Positions 41,259 through 50,522 of a stretch of 64,000 nt of DNA are shown in pieces. Source of the DNA: Yimella sp. cx-51 (lineage in GTDB: Bacteria > Actinomycetota > Actinomycetes > Actinomycetales > Dermatophilaceae); contig NZ_CP072113.1 of assembly GCF_017654605.1 (NCBI RefSeq), positions 124,001-188,000 on the forward strand. Reading direction: 5' to 3'. The first letter of the stretch is position 1. Each line of letters opens with the position of its first letter. The notes beneath the pieces are model-generated. The model made no database searches. It was not told the origin of the DNA and was given only the letters and a program-made list of their open reading frames with translations. Both the position numbers and the translations under genes were made by a program.

Positions 41259-42239
41259 TCAGCCGTGCAGGGCTTCGGCCGCTTCCCAGAACTTCGTCCG
41301 CAACCTGAAACGGGCCGGCTCGCCGATCTCGTAGGCGCCCAGCTTGCTGGACAGGTCGACCAGCATCGCACGGTCGAGCTCGGGCGGGATCGACGGCTTG
41401 CGGGCCAGCAGGCGCTCGCGGTCGGCGGGGGAGGCCGAGCGCATCCAGGACGAGGTAACTGCCTCGGCAACCGCGGTGATCGCCTGCTCCTCCTCGGCGG
41501 TCACCAGCAGGGCGGGGTCGATCGAGGAGTAGTCGATGGGGACGGCCGTCGGCGCCGGACGGTCGACCTTCTTGGCCGGCATGTTGGCCGGGCTGAACTT
41601 CGGCGCATCCGACGGAACTTCCTGTGGCACATCGGACTTCGCTTCCTCCACGACCGGCTCAGTCGAGGGGGCGGGTGCCGGAGCCGTCCGGACGAAGACG
41701 GTGTCGTCGATGATCTTCGGGTCGACGAGCGCGACATCGTCGGCCTCGCGCCACAGGTGCTTGGAGACGCCGTTGGGCTTGTCTTCCTTGTCGGGCACGG
41801 CCAGCACGATCACCTGCGCGCCGAGGTGCTGCGCCTCCTCGACCGCCTCGGTGAGGTCGTCGTCGCCGCTGAGCAGGTAGACGATGTCGACGATCCGGTT
41901 ACGGCTGTGCGTGGCGAGGTCGAGACCGATGCGCAGGTCGACGCCCTTCTGCTCGCCGCCGTACGACAGGCGTCCGAGCCGGAGTTTGACGCGGGGCAGC
42001 ATGCCGATGCGTTCTTGCTGTTCATCGGGGTTGCCGCCCGGACGGCCGCCGGAGTCGTACCAATTGACCCGCAACAGCGGTAACCGGCTCTTCTCCTCCA
42101 CCTGGGCCACGAGCTTCTCGATCAGCCGCTGGTGGTCGACCACCACGCCGGCCCGCAACGAACTACCCGAGACGCGGGTCGCGGCAGCAGCCAGCAGGTA
42201 TCCGGCGTCGATGTAGAGGGCGCTGTAAGAGCGGGGCAT
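41259..42239 (-). CDS. NYN-domain (PIN-like) protein
   Basis: A 326-residue protein with an N-terminal NYN ribonuclease-like domain (about 1-170): SALYIDAGYLLAAAATRV, VDLRIGLDLATHS and YLLSGDDDLTEAVEEAQHLGAQVIVL give the conserved acidic residues expected to bind metal. A low-complexity Pro/Ala/Glu linker (about 185-235) joins a helical C-terminal domain. The protein may process RNA, but the target is unknown. ATG 42239 has AAGGAG 5 nt upstream. It is divergent from a very small membrane-protein gene. Confidence 0.87.
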   Translation of the reverse strand: MPRSYSALYIDAGYLLAAAATRVSGSSLRAGVVVDHQRLIEKLVAQVEEKSRLPLLRVNWYDSGGRPGGNPDEQQERIGMLPRVKLRLGRLSYGGEQKGVDLRIGLDLATHSRNRIVDIVYLLSGDDDLTEAVEEAQHLGAQVIVLAVPDKEDKPNGVSKHLWREADDVALVDPKIIDDTVFVRTAPAPAPSTEPVVEEAKSDVPQEVPSDAPKFSPANMPAKKVDRPAPTAVPIDYSSIDPALLVTAEEEQAITAVAEAVTSSWMRSASPADRERLLARKPSIPPELDRAMLVDLSSKLGAYEIGEPARFRLRTKFWEAAEALHG

Positions 42240-42318
42240 CGCAACTCCTTGTTCGTTTTCCCCGACCTTATGGTATGGTCGTGAAGGGCGCCGGATAGCG
42301 TTGTTCTCAGGGGTGAAT

Positions 42319-42519
42319 ATGGACGACAGCAGGCTGGTACGACAGAAGAACTGGTCGCTGGAACCCGACTGGGTGATGATCGTGACGATGATCGTCGCGG
42401 TCGCGAGTGGCTTCGTGTTCGACCTGGGTTGGTGGTCCATCGCGCTCCTGTCGACTGTGACCTACCTCGTCCTGGCCGGCGTGCTGAAGCTGGTGCGCAG
42501 CCGCTCTACGCCGCAGTGA
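42319..42519 (+). CDS. Small two-helix membrane protein
   Basis: A 66-residue protein with two hydrophobic segments (WVMIVTMIVAVASGFVF and WWSIALLSTVTYLVLAGVL) and a positively charged end LKLVRSRS. AGGGG lies about 5 nt before ATG 42319. Its 3' end overlaps the 3' end of the convergent M1 peptidase gene by 14 bp. The family is not recognised. The coding call rests on hydrophobic periodicity, the ribosome site and the absence of a competing frame in its first part. Confidence 0.62.
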   Translation: MDDSRLVRQKNWSLEPDWVMIVTMIVAVASGFVFDLGWWSIALLSTVTYLVLAGVLKLVRSRSTPQ

Positions 42520-43816
42520 CTGGCAGCTCCGGCAACTCGGTGCGGTAGACCCAGGCATCGATCAGGTCGTCGATCGCGACTCCGGTGTGAGCCTGGGTGA
42601 ACGCGACAAAATCGGCGGTGGTGACGTTCTCGCCGTTGTGCTCGGCGATCCACGCACGCAGCAGGTCGAAGAAAGCCTCATCGCCGAGGCGGCAGCGAAC
42701 CGCATGCACCGTGAGCGCGCCGCGCTTGTAGACGCGGTCGTCGAAAACCTCGGCGATGCCCGGGCTGCCCAGGACGAGGTTCTGCGGCTTGCGCAGCAGG
42801 GCCGCGTGGTGGTGCGCGGCCTTCTCGGCCGTGCTTGGTCCGCCCGACTCCTGCGACCACAACCACTCGCTGTAACAGGCGAAGCCTTCGTGCAGCCAGA
42901 TGTCCTGCAGGGTCTCCATCGTGACGGCGTTGCCGAACCACTGGTGCGAGAGCTCGTGCGCGATGAGACGCTGCGAATCCCATTGCCGGTTGAGGAAATT
43001 GGTGCCGAAGATCGACAGCGACTGCGCCTCGAGCGGGATCTCCAGGGCCTCGTCGGTGATCACGACGCGGTAGACGTCGAAGGGGTAGGGGCCGAACGTG
43101 CGGGTGAAGAATTCGAACATCGCGCCCTGGTCGGCGAACGCGTTGTCGTACGACCGGCGCCGGCTCGGCGGGATGGCCGCGCTCATCGGAATGTCGGCGG
43201 CGATCGGGATCTCGACGTACCGTCCGATCTGCACCGTCGCCAGGTAAGTGGCCATCGGTTGGCGCTGCTCGTAGGTCCACTCCACGCGTCCGGCCCGTCG
43301 CCGCGTGCCGGTGCGGATGCCGTTGCAGACCACCAAGTAGTCGGGGTTGGTGGCGATCTTGAAGCTGTAAGTGGCCTTGTCGGAGGTGCGGTCGTTGCAC
43401 GGGAACCAGCTCGGCGCGCCACCGGGTTGAGCGGCGACGATCACGCCGTCGGTGAGTTCTTCCCAACCGGCGTCGCCGACCTCGTCCCTCACCGGCTTGG
43501 GGACGCCGCGATAGGTGACAGTGAGGGAGGCGCGGTCGCCTTCGTCCAGTTCCTTGGCCAGCTTGATGCGCAGTCGGCCATTGCGGTGCTCGTACTTGCT
43601 GATCTTCGGGCCCGTCACCTTGACCACTTTGAGGTGATGCAGGTCGAGAGTGACCTCCGACAGCCTCTTCAGCGCGCGGATCTGCAGCGTCGCGCGCCCG
43701 GAGAGGATGTTGTTCTCCAGCGCGTAGTCGAGGTCGAGGTCGTAGTGCTGCACCTCGTAGGAGGCGTCGCCGTGCCCGGGCAGGTAGGGGTCGACCGGCG
43801 TGCGATGCGGGCTCAC
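42506..43816 (-). CDS. M1-family metallopeptidase (aminopeptidase N-like)
   Basis: A 436-residue zinc peptidase: an N-terminal beta-sandwich (about 1-200, YEVQHYDLDLDYALENNIL), then the catalytic domain with HELSHQWFGN (HExxH) and the third zinc ligand Glu in WLHEGFACYSEW. It lacks the large C-terminal helical domain of PepN, as do many actinobacterial members. The GTG start at 43816 overlaps the stop of the upstream synthetase (GTGA), with GGAGCAGGA just before it. This tight coupling to a Pls-type synthetase suggests that it trims or degrades that enzyme's product, as reported for poly-lysine producers. This role is inferred. Confidence 0.9.
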   Translation of the reverse strand: MSPHRTPVDPYLPGHGDASYEVQHYDLDLDYALENNILSGRATLQIRALKRLSEVTLDLHHLKVVKVTGPKISKYEHRNGRLRIKLAKELDEGDRASLTVTYRGVPKPVRDEVGDAGWEELTDGVIVAAQPGGAPSWFPCNDRTSDKATYSFKIATNPDYLVVCNGIRTGTRRRAGRVEWTYEQRQPMATYLATVQIGRYVEIPIAADIPMSAAIPPSRRRSYDNAFADQGAMFEFFTRTFGPYPFDVYRVVITDEALEIPLEAQSLSIFGTNFLNRQWDSQRLIAHELSHQWFGNAVTMETLQDIWLHEGFACYSEWLWSQESGGPSTAEKAAHHHAALLRKPQNLVLGSPGIAEVFDDRVYKRGALTVHAVRCRLGDEAFFDLLRAWIAEHNGENVTTADFVAFTQAHTGVAIDDLIDAWVYRTELPELPVTAA

Positions 43817-46800
43817 GAGTCCTGCTCCATCCACGGACCGATCGGGTTGCCCAACCAGCGCGTCTTGTCGGGCACCGACTCGCCTCTCATCACCAACGAC
43901 ACCGGGCCGACGGTACTTGATCGACCCAGGGTTGCGGCGGGAAGGATGACGCTGTGTGGGCCGAGCGTGGCGCCTGAGCGGAGGGTGACGGCGTCCATCG
44001 ACAGCACCCGGTCGTGGAAGAGATGGGTCTGCACGACGCAGCCGCGCCCGATGGACGCCCCGTCGCGCAGGTCGATCAGGTCGGCTTCTGGCAGCCAGTA
44101 GGTCTCGCACCAGACGCCGCGGCCGATCTTGGCGCCCATGCTGCGCAGCCAGATGTTGAGGACGGGTGTGCCGGACGCCGACCGTGCCAGCCAGGGAGCG
44201 GCGAGCATCTCCACGAAGGTGTCGGCCAGCTCGTTGCGCCAGACGAACGAACTCCACAGCGGGTGCTCACCTTGGCGGATGCGGCCCACCAGCACCCACT
44301 TGCTCAGGGTGGCCAGGCCGGACGCGATCGCGCCGCCGACCATGAGCACCGGCCCGACGGCCAGCAGCAGGACGAGCACGCCCCAGCGCTGCTGCACTTC
44401 CAGGAGCAGCGCCGCAACGGCCACACAGAGCCCGAAGGCGAGCATCACCGGGACGATGCGGCACAGCTCCACCAGGCCGCGGGCGATGCGCAGCTTGCGG
44501 GGCGGGGAGAAGGTGCGGGTGTCGTCGGTCTTGCTTGATTCACGGCGCAGTTTGACCGGCGGGCTGCCCAGCCAGGACGTACCCGACTTCGGCTTCTCGG
44601 CCTTGCCGGGCGCTGCTGACAAGACCGCCACCAGGCCGCGCTTGGGCACCTTGCGACCAGGCGCGGTCATGCCCGAGTTGCCGAGGAAGGCCCGCTTGCC
44701 CACCTTGGTGTGCTCGACCCGCATGCGTCCGTCGCGTAGTTCGTAGGGTCCGACGAGTGTGTCGTCAGCCAGGAAGGACGCCTCGCCCACCGAGACCAGC
44801 TTCGGGATCATCAGCACGGTGGACGCCTCGACGTCCTTGCCGATCGTGGCCCCGAGGGAGCGCAACCAGGCCGGGGTGAGGGCGCTGGAGTAGAGCGGGA
44901 AGAGCCAACCACGGGCCTCGTCCATCAGCCGCAGCGTGCCCCAGGCGCGCAGGGCCTGGCCGCTGTGCACGGGGTGGTCGCCCTCGGTCAGGCCGGCTTG
45001 CAGCATGCGGCCGAGCACCCAGATGAGCGCGACCAGTACGACGATTCCCACAGATCCGCCGGCCAGCACCGTCGGCACGGCCATCGCCGCGATGGAGCGA
45101 TCACCGAGCACCAGCGAACCCACGTAGATTGCCGCCACCGTGGCGATGACCGGCAACGCCGCGATCAGCAGGGCGAGCAGGCCGTATGCGGCTGCGAAGA
45201 AAGGCCGGTGCTGTGGACGCTCGACCTCGCGTGGCTTGAGGCTCGCGAGCTTGGTGGCGGGTGCACCGCTCCAGGCCTCGTCGTCGGGGATGACGCCGAA
45301 GACACCCGAACCCGGCGCGACCTCGCTGCCTCGTCCGACCACCGATCCGGGAGTGAGGGTGGAGCGGGTGCCGACGCGTGCGCCGCGGCGGATGGTGACG
45401 TGACCGATGTGCAGACGGTCGCCGTCCAGCCAGTGGCCTGACAGGTCGACCTCGGGTTCGATGGCGGCGTCGCGACCGACGGTGAGCATCCCGGTGACCG
45501 GCGGGATGGTGTGCAGGTCGGCGTCCTGGCCGATCTTGGCGCCGAGCAGTCGCGCGTACATCGTCATCCAGGGCGCACTCGACAAACGGGTCGCGCCCGA
45601 CTCGTCGGCGATCTTCTCCGCCAACCACAGACGCATGTGGATCTTGCCGCCGCGGGGATAGTTGCCCGGCTTGAGACCGGCCAGGGTGAGGCGGATCAGG
45701 CCGGTGGCCAACAAGATTCGTCCCGGCGGGGTGAGGAACACCAGCACCATTGGCGCGATCACCCACCACGAAGCGGTCGGCATGTCGCGGTCGACCAGCG
45801 GCGCACCCAGTGTGGTGCCGAGCAGCAGCCAGGCCACCCACCGCATGCCGGCCAGCGCGCGCGTGCCGAAGAGCCCGACGTGTTGGCCGATCTGGGTCTT
45901 CATCGGCGTCGGGGGCACAGTGCGCTCCCGGACGTTGCCCGGAGCGGCCATCGAATCCAGTTGTGTGGCAAGAGCGCCCACGGTCGGATACTCGTAGATG
46001 TCGGCGACCGTTACCTCGGGGTGGATCTCACGCAGCCGCGACACCATCTGCGCGGCGGTGAGGCTGCCGCCACCGGCTTCGAAGAAGTCGTCCTTGGGTC
46101 CGGCGACCACGACGCCGAGCACGTCGAGCCACAGGTCTGCCACCTGTTTGGCCGTACCTTCGAGCTCGACCGACTCCTGCCCGGCCGGACGTAGCGTCGG
46201 CACCGGCCAGGGGAGGGCGTCACGGTCGATCTTGCCGCTCGTGCGGGTGGGCAGCGTGTCGACCTCGGCCAAGCGGGGCACCATCGTCGCGGGGAGTGCG
46301 GCGCGCAGTTGTTCCATCGCGGCCGACAGGTCGAACCCGTCCTGGGTGGTGAGGTAACCGACCAGGATCTTGTTGCCGGTGCTCGTTGCGCGGATGGCAG
46401 CGGCACCGCCGGCCACACCGGGCAGGGCGGTCAGCGCAGCGTCGATCTCGCCGAGTTCGATGCGGCGTCCGCCGAGCTTGACTTGATCGTCGGCCCGGCC
46501 GGCGAAAAGGAGGCCGGCGGCGTCCTTGACCACGTGGTCACCCGAGCGGTACGCCCGTTCCCAGCCGAGCGTTGGCATTGGCGCGTACTTCTCGGCGTCC
46601 TTCTCCGGGTCGAGATAACGGGCCAAGCCCACTCCGCCGATGATCAGCTCGCCGGTCTCGCCTTCGGCGACCGGATTTCCCTGCGGGTCAACGACTTCCA
46701 GATCCCAACCGTCCAGCGGCAGGCCAATGCGCACCGGACCATCGCCGCCGAGTTGCGCACCGCACGCGACGACTGTGGCCTCGGTGGGGCCGTAGGTGTT

Positions 46801-47652
46801 CCAGATCTCGCGGGTCTCGGTGGCATAGCGGGTGCCGAGTTCGGGCGGGCAGGCCTCGCCGCCCAGGATCAGCAGACGCACCTTCGCCAACGCCTGGGAC
46901 GGCCAGAGCGCCAGCAGCGTCGGGACGGTCGAGACCACGGTGATGTCGTTGGCCACCAGCCACGGGCCGAGGTCCATGCCCGACCTCACCAGCGACCGCG
47001 GCGCCGGCACCAGGCATGCGCCGTATCGCCACGCCAGCCACATCTCCTCGCACGACGCGTCGAAGGCGACCGACAGGCCGGCCATCACGCGGTCATCCGG
47101 ACCGATCGGGTCTGCTTGCAAGAACATCCGCGACTCGGCGTCGACGAATGCCGCTGCGTTGCGATGCGTCACCGCCACGCCCTTGGGCTTGCCGGTCGAA
47201 CCCGAGGTGAAGATGATCCAGGCGTCGTCGTCCGGCGTCGGCTCCTGCGCCTCGATCGGTTCTCGCCCCGCGGCGGCACGGAGGTCGAGGGCCAGGTCGT
47301 CGCCGTAGACCGCAGCGACATCGGCCTCACCGAAGACGGTGCGGGCCCGCTCGTCCGGGTCGTCGGCGTCGACCGGCACGTACGCCGAGCCGGCCGAGAT
47401 GATGCCGAGAATCGCGACGTACAGATCAGTGGTGCCCGATTTGATGCGTACGCCCACCCGGTCGCCGCGTCCGATGCCGTGGGAGGCGAGTTCGCCAACG
47501 ACCTCGCTCACTTGCTCGGCAAGCTCTTCGTAAGTGAGCACGGTGCGGCCGTTGTCGAGCGCCGGCGCCTCGGGGCACTCGGTGACCGTCTCGGTGAAGA
47601 TGTCGACGAGGGTGCGGGGTGCGGGTGCGAGATGGCCACGCAGCAGAGTCAC
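43813..47652 (-). CDS. Pls/PosA-type membrane-bound non-ribosomal peptide synthetase
   Basis: A 1279-residue single-module synthetase. An adenylation domain (about 20-480; IIFTSGSTGKPKG, NTYGPTEATV, SGKIDRDAL) is followed by a carrier domain with Ser530 in EAGGGSLTA as the phosphopantetheine site. Then come six membrane segments in three pairs, each pair followed by a left-handed beta-helix (hexapeptide-repeat) domain such as IGHVTIRRGARVGTRSTL. There is no ordinary condensation or thioesterase domain. This matches epsilon-poly-L-lysine synthetase (about 1300 residues), which makes homopoly-amino acids iteratively. The pocket residues read D-A-E-T-I-G-T-V-V-K, close to lysine codes. GTG 47652 lacks a clear ribosome site. 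An M1 peptidase is coupled downstream. Confidence 0.9.
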   Translation of the reverse strand: MTLLRGHLAPAPRTLVDIFTETVTECPEAPALDNGRTVLTYEELAEQVSEVVGELASHGIGRGDRVGVRIKSGTTDLYVAILGIISAGSAYVPVDADDPDERARTVFGEADVAAVYGDDLALDLRAAAGREPIEAQEPTPDDDAWIIFTSGSTGKPKGVAVTHRNAAAFVDAESRMFLQADPIGPDDRVMAGLSVAFDASCEEMWLAWRYGACLVPAPRSLVRSGMDLGPWLVANDITVVSTVPTLLALWPSQALAKVRLLILGGEACPPELGTRYATETREIWNTYGPTEATVVACGAQLGGDGPVRIGLPLDGWDLEVVDPQGNPVAEGETGELIIGGVGLARYLDPEKDAEKYAPMPTLGWERAYRSGDHVVKDAAGLLFAGRADDQVKLGGRRIELGEIDAALTALPGVAGGAAAIRATSTGNKILVGYLTTQDGFDLSAAMEQLRAALPATMVPRLAEVDTLPTRTSGKIDRDALPWPVPTLRPAGQESVELEGTAKQVADLWLDVLGVVVAGPKDDFFEAGGGSLTAAQMVSRLREIHPEVTVADIYEYPTVGALATQLDSMAAPGNVRERTVPPTPMKTQIGQHVGLFGTRALAGMRWVAWLLLGTTLGAPLVDRDMPTASWWVIAPMVLVFLTPPGRILLATGLIRLTLAGLKPGNYPRGGKIHMRLWLAEKIADESGATRLSSAPWMTMYARLLGAKIGQDADLHTIPPVTGMLTVGRDAAIEPEVDLSGHWLDGDRLHIGHVTIRRGARVGTRSTLTPGSVVGRGSEVAPGSGVFGVIPDDEAWSGAPATKLASLKPREVERPQHRPFFAAAYGLLALLIAALPVIATVAAIYVGSLVLGDRSIAAMAVPTVLAGGSVGIVVLVALIWVLGRMLQAGLTEGDHPVHSGQALRAWGTLRLMDEARGWLFPLYSSALTPAWLRSLGATIGKDVEASTVLMIPKLVSVGEASFLADDTLVGPYELRDGRMRVEHTKVGKRAFLGNSGMTAPGRKVPKRGLVAVLSAAPGKAEKPKSGTSWLGSPPVKLRRESSKTDDTRTFSPPRKLRIARGLVELCRIVPVMLAFGLCVAVAALLLEVQQRWGVLVLLLAVGPVLMVGGAIASGLATLSKWVLVGRIRQGEHPLWSSFVWRNELADTFVEMLAAPWLARSASGTPVLNIWLRSMGAKIGRGVWCETYWLPEADLIDLRDGASIGRGCVVQTHLFHDRVLSMDAVTLRSGATLGPHSVILPAATLGRSSTVGPVSLVMRGESVPDKTRWLGNPIGPWMEQDS

Positions 47653-47827
47653 CGGAGCATCGCTTTCGTTTCAGGAGCAGGCGGGCCTCATTGTTCCGCA
47701 AGGTGCTCGGATACGCGTGAGTGTGTCGCGGTTCGGCGGCGTAACTCCCGGTGTTCACCTGCGCGCCAGTTGGGGTACTTGTAGGGCGCCCGCGAGCGCG
47801 TGGTGCGGCTCACCCCGGCGGGCCAAA

Positions 47828-47840
47828 TAGAATCGCCGGC
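47828..47840 (+). promoter_or_regulatory. Leaderless promoter of argS
   Basis: TAGAAT (47828-47833) ends 7 nt before the argS ATG, and no ribosome site is present, so transcription should start at or next to the start codon. Confidence 0.6.
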
Positions 47841-49577
47841 ATGGTGGATCCCGTTGACGCTCTGACCGCGCACGTCCAGCAGGCCATGGGTGCCGCGCTG
47901 GGCGCTGAGTATGCGACCGGCGACCCGGTGATCCGTCCGGCCAACAAGAAGCAGACGGACGCCGACCTGCAGGTCAACGCCGCGATGGCGCTGGCGAAGA
48001 AGGTCGGCCAGAAGCCGCGCGATGTGGCGCAGTCGATCGTCGATCACCTCGATGCTCCTGAGCTCATCGAGTCGGTGGAGATCGCCGGCCCGGGGTTCCT
48101 CAACGTCACGCTGCGCTCGCAGTGGATCGCGCAGGCGGCGGCGTCCATGCTCGGCGAAGCAAAGCTCGGCACCCAGTTGCCCGCGCAGGAAACGATCGTC
48201 ATCGACTACTCCTCGCCCAATGCGGCCAAGGAGATGCACGTCGCCCACTTGCGGACGACGGTCGTCGGCGACTCGCTCGCCCGCACGTTGGAGTTCTTGG
48301 GACACAAGGTGATTCGGCAGAACCACCTCGGCGATTGGGGCACGGCGTTCGGCATGCTCGTCGAGCATCTGCTCGAGGTGGGCGAGGGTAGCGACGAAGC
48401 CAAGTTGCTCACCACCGACCCGAACGCGTTCTACCGGGCGGCCCGCGCGAAGTTCGACTCCGACGAAGAGTTCGCCACTCGTGCACGTGCCCGCGTTGCC
48501 ACGTTGCAGGGCGGCGACCCGGAGAGCCTCCGCCTATGGGGCGAGATCCTCGACCTCACCAAGGGCTACCTGCGCCGCGTCTACGATGAGCTCGACATCA
48601 CGCTTACTGATGCCGACATCGCCGGGGAGTCGTCGTACAACGACGAGCTCGACGAGGTCTGCAAGACCTTGGAGGACAAGGGAATTGCCGTCATGAGCGA
48701 CGGCGCCCTCTGTATCTTCCTCGATGGCTACACCGGACGCGACGACAAGCCGGTGCCGCTGATCATTCGCAAGTCGGACGGCGGCTACGGCTACCCGACC
48801 ACCGATCTCGCCACCATTCGTCGCCGGTCATTGAAGTTCAAGGCCGACCGTGCCCTGTACGTCGTGGGTGCTCCGCAGAACCTCCACTTCCGCATGGTGT
48901 GGGAGGCCGCGGCCAAGGCGGGTTGGGTGCAGGGCACCACGCCCATCCACGTGCAGATCGGCAATGTCGTCGGCACCGACGGCAAGATCCTCAAGACCCG
49001 CTCAGGCGACCTGGTGTCGCTGCAGTCGCTGGTCGACGCTGCCCTGGAGCGGGCTGCGTCGGTGGTGGCCGAGTCGCGGCCCGATCTCGATGAGCAGACC
49101 CGCGCCACCATTGCCCACCAGGTGGGTGTGGCCGCGATCAAGTACGCCGACCTGTCGGTCAGCCACGACTCCGGCTACACCTTCGACCTCGACCGGATGG
49201 TCGCCTTCCAGGGCAACACCGGCCCCTACCTGCAGTACGCGACCGCGCGCATCCGGTCGATCCTTGGCCGCGCGGACGCGGTCGAGTTCAACGGCCCGAT
49301 CGTCCTGACCGAAGCCGCCGAGCGCGCCCTCGCGCTGCGCCTGCTGGAGTTCGGTGCCGTGGTCAACCAAGTGGGCCAGACCCTCGAACCGCACCGCCTG
49401 GCCACCTACCTGTTCGAGCTGGCCACGACGTTCACGGCGTTCTACGAGGCCTGCCCGGTGCTCAAGGCCGAGGACGCCGCGGTGCGCGACTCGCGCTTGG
49501 CGCTCTGCAAGGTCACCCTCGACACCCTCGTCCAGGGGCTGGAGCTGTTGGGCATCCAAGCGCCTGAGCAGATGTAG
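47841..49577 (+). CDS. argS: Arginyl-tRNA synthetase
   Basis: Charges tRNA-Arg. The 578-residue class I synthetase has an N-terminal additional domain (about 1-110), the HIGH-type motif within SSPNAAKEMHVAHLRTTVVG, a KMSK-equivalent in DGKILKTRSGD and an anticodon-binding DALR domain at the C-terminus (FQGNTGPYLQYATARIRSIL onward). It is divergent from the pls-type gene. Leaderless from TAGAAT. In many actinobacteria argS precedes lysA; here a vapBC pair in the opposite orientation follows instead. Confidence 0.97.
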   Translation: MVDPVDALTAHVQQAMGAALGAEYATGDPVIRPANKKQTDADLQVNAAMALAKKVGQKPRDVAQSIVDHLDAPELIESVEIAGPGFLNVTLRSQWIAQAAASMLGEAKLGTQLPAQETIVIDYSSPNAAKEMHVAHLRTTVVGDSLARTLEFLGHKVIRQNHLGDWGTAFGMLVEHLLEVGEGSDEAKLLTTDPNAFYRAARAKFDSDEEFATRARARVATLQGGDPESLRLWGEILDLTKGYLRRVYDELDITLTDADIAGESSYNDELDEVCKTLEDKGIAVMSDGALCIFLDGYTGRDDKPVPLIIRKSDGGYGYPTTDLATIRRRSLKFKADRALYVVGAPQNLHFRMVWEAAAKAGWVQGTTPIHVQIGNVVGTDGKILKTRSGDLVSLQSLVDAALERAASVVAESRPDLDEQTRATIAHQVGVAAIKYADLSVSHDSGYTFDLDRMVAFQGNTGPYLQYATARIRSILGRADAVEFNGPIVLTEAAERALALRLLEFGAVVNQVGQTLEPHRLATYLFELATTFTAFYEACPVLKAEDAAVRDSRLALCKVTLDTLVQGLELLGIQAPEQM

Positions 49578-49623
49578 GAGCTGGGCCGACTCGGTTGCCG
49601 GGGCACGAGACGTCGGGCATCGA

Positions 49624-50052
49624 TCACTGCACTGGTCGAACGACCTCAATGTCTGCGATACGAGCGAAGTCGCGATCGAGCGACGCCACCTTTGCCCCAG
49701 CCTCCGCGGCGATGGCTGCCAGCACGACGTCTGGAACGAGGTCACCATAGGCGTCTGAACGTTCGGCGATGCGCTGAAGCAGCACAAGGTGACGAATGCC
49801 GGGCTCGAGTTGGATGTGCCCAGGTTGGCCGCGGAGCGCGTCGATAAAGGTGAAGGCGTCATGCAATGGGGTTGGCACTTTGAATACTCGCCGGTTGGTC
49901 GTGATTCTTAGGAACGAGCCCCACACAGTCAACGGCACGCCAAAATCTTCGCCATTTTCGACGACCTGGTCGAACCATGCGCGAACCGGCGAATGCTGCG
50001 GGTGGTCCTGGCGGTGCATTGCCAGCACCACGTTCACATCGAGTAGGAGCAC
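49624..50052 (-). CDS. vapC: VapC-family PIN-domain toxin
   Basis: A 142-residue PIN ribonuclease. The first acidic residue is in MLLLDVNVVLAMHRQDHP, the second pair in WGSFLRITTNRRVF and AYGDLVPDVVLAAIAAE, and the last Asp in VASLDRDFARI, giving the four-acidic-residue metal site. The GTG start is one base after the antitoxin stop, so translation is coupled. Length and motif order are complete, so it is probably functional and would cleave tRNA or rRNA when free. Confidence 0.9.
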   Translation of the reverse strand: MLLLDVNVVLAMHRQDHPQHSPVRAWFDQVVENGEDFGVPLTVWGSFLRITTNRRVFKVPTPLHDAFTFIDALRGQPGHIQLEPGIRHLVLLQRIAERSDAYGDLVPDVVLAAIAAEAGAKVASLDRDFARIADIEVVRPVQ

Positions 50053-50053
50053 G

Positions 50054-50308
50054 TCACCGCAGCCGATCGAGGGGCAGATCCTCGTCGAGCACCTCGTGGA
50101 GGACGCGATTAGAAGTCAGATCAATTCCAGGTTTGGGCCCGCTCCCCTTTGTGAAGACTGGAAGGGGAGGAGCGTCGGTCCGGACCTCGCTCGCAAAGTC
50201 GCGGCGGAGGGCATTCTCCACAACTGCACCCAACGTGATGCCCCGCTCGCGGGCGCGTTCGCGGGCCCGCGCGAGGAGTTCGTCGTCGATGGAGAGCGTG
50301 GTGCGCAT
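50054..50308 (-). CDS. vapB: VapB-type antitoxin
   Basis: A protein of 84 residues. The N-terminus [20 protein letters not shown] is a ribbon-helix-helix DNA-binding motif, and the C-terminal part ([24 protein letters not shown]) would wrap the toxin. ATG 50308 is favoured because TAGCAT ends 7 nt upstream (leaderless); ATG 50317 is three codons earlier. The dyad ATGC-TAGT-GCAT (50316-50327) overlaps this promoter and could be the autoregulatory site. Confidence 0.87.
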   Translation of the reverse strand: MRTTLSIDDELLARARERARERGITLGAVVENALRRDFASEVRTDAPPLPVFTKGSGPKPGIDLTSNRVLHEVLDEDLPLDRLR

Positions 50309-50478
50309 GATGCTCATGCTAGTGCATCACCTGCATCAATCCGTTTGGCAGAGAGTTTCTTGCCATCTTTCTCCTCCACTTCGTGAACCAACGGCCATAC
50401 GAAAAGTAGGCGGGCGCTCGACGTTCACGTGCACATGCCGTGCCGGCTGTGGATAACCGAGGCGGCTCCGCACACAGC

Positions 50479-50510
50479 GATGGGCGGGCCGAATCTTCGG
50501 CCCACCCATC
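50479..50510 (-). terminator. Terminator after secreted hydrolase gene
   Basis: GATGGGCGGGCCGAA pairs with TTCGGCCCACCCATC (one mismatch) around a 2-nt loop. It lies 12 bp after the stop of the minus-strand hydrolase. Confidence 0.65.
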
Positions 50511-50522
50511 ACTGCTAACAGC

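Noticed and set aside
43813-47652. Siderophore-type NRPS
   Set aside because: No condensation or thioesterase domains and no siderophore tailoring or uptake genes; the membrane/beta-helix architecture is that of Pls-type enzymes.
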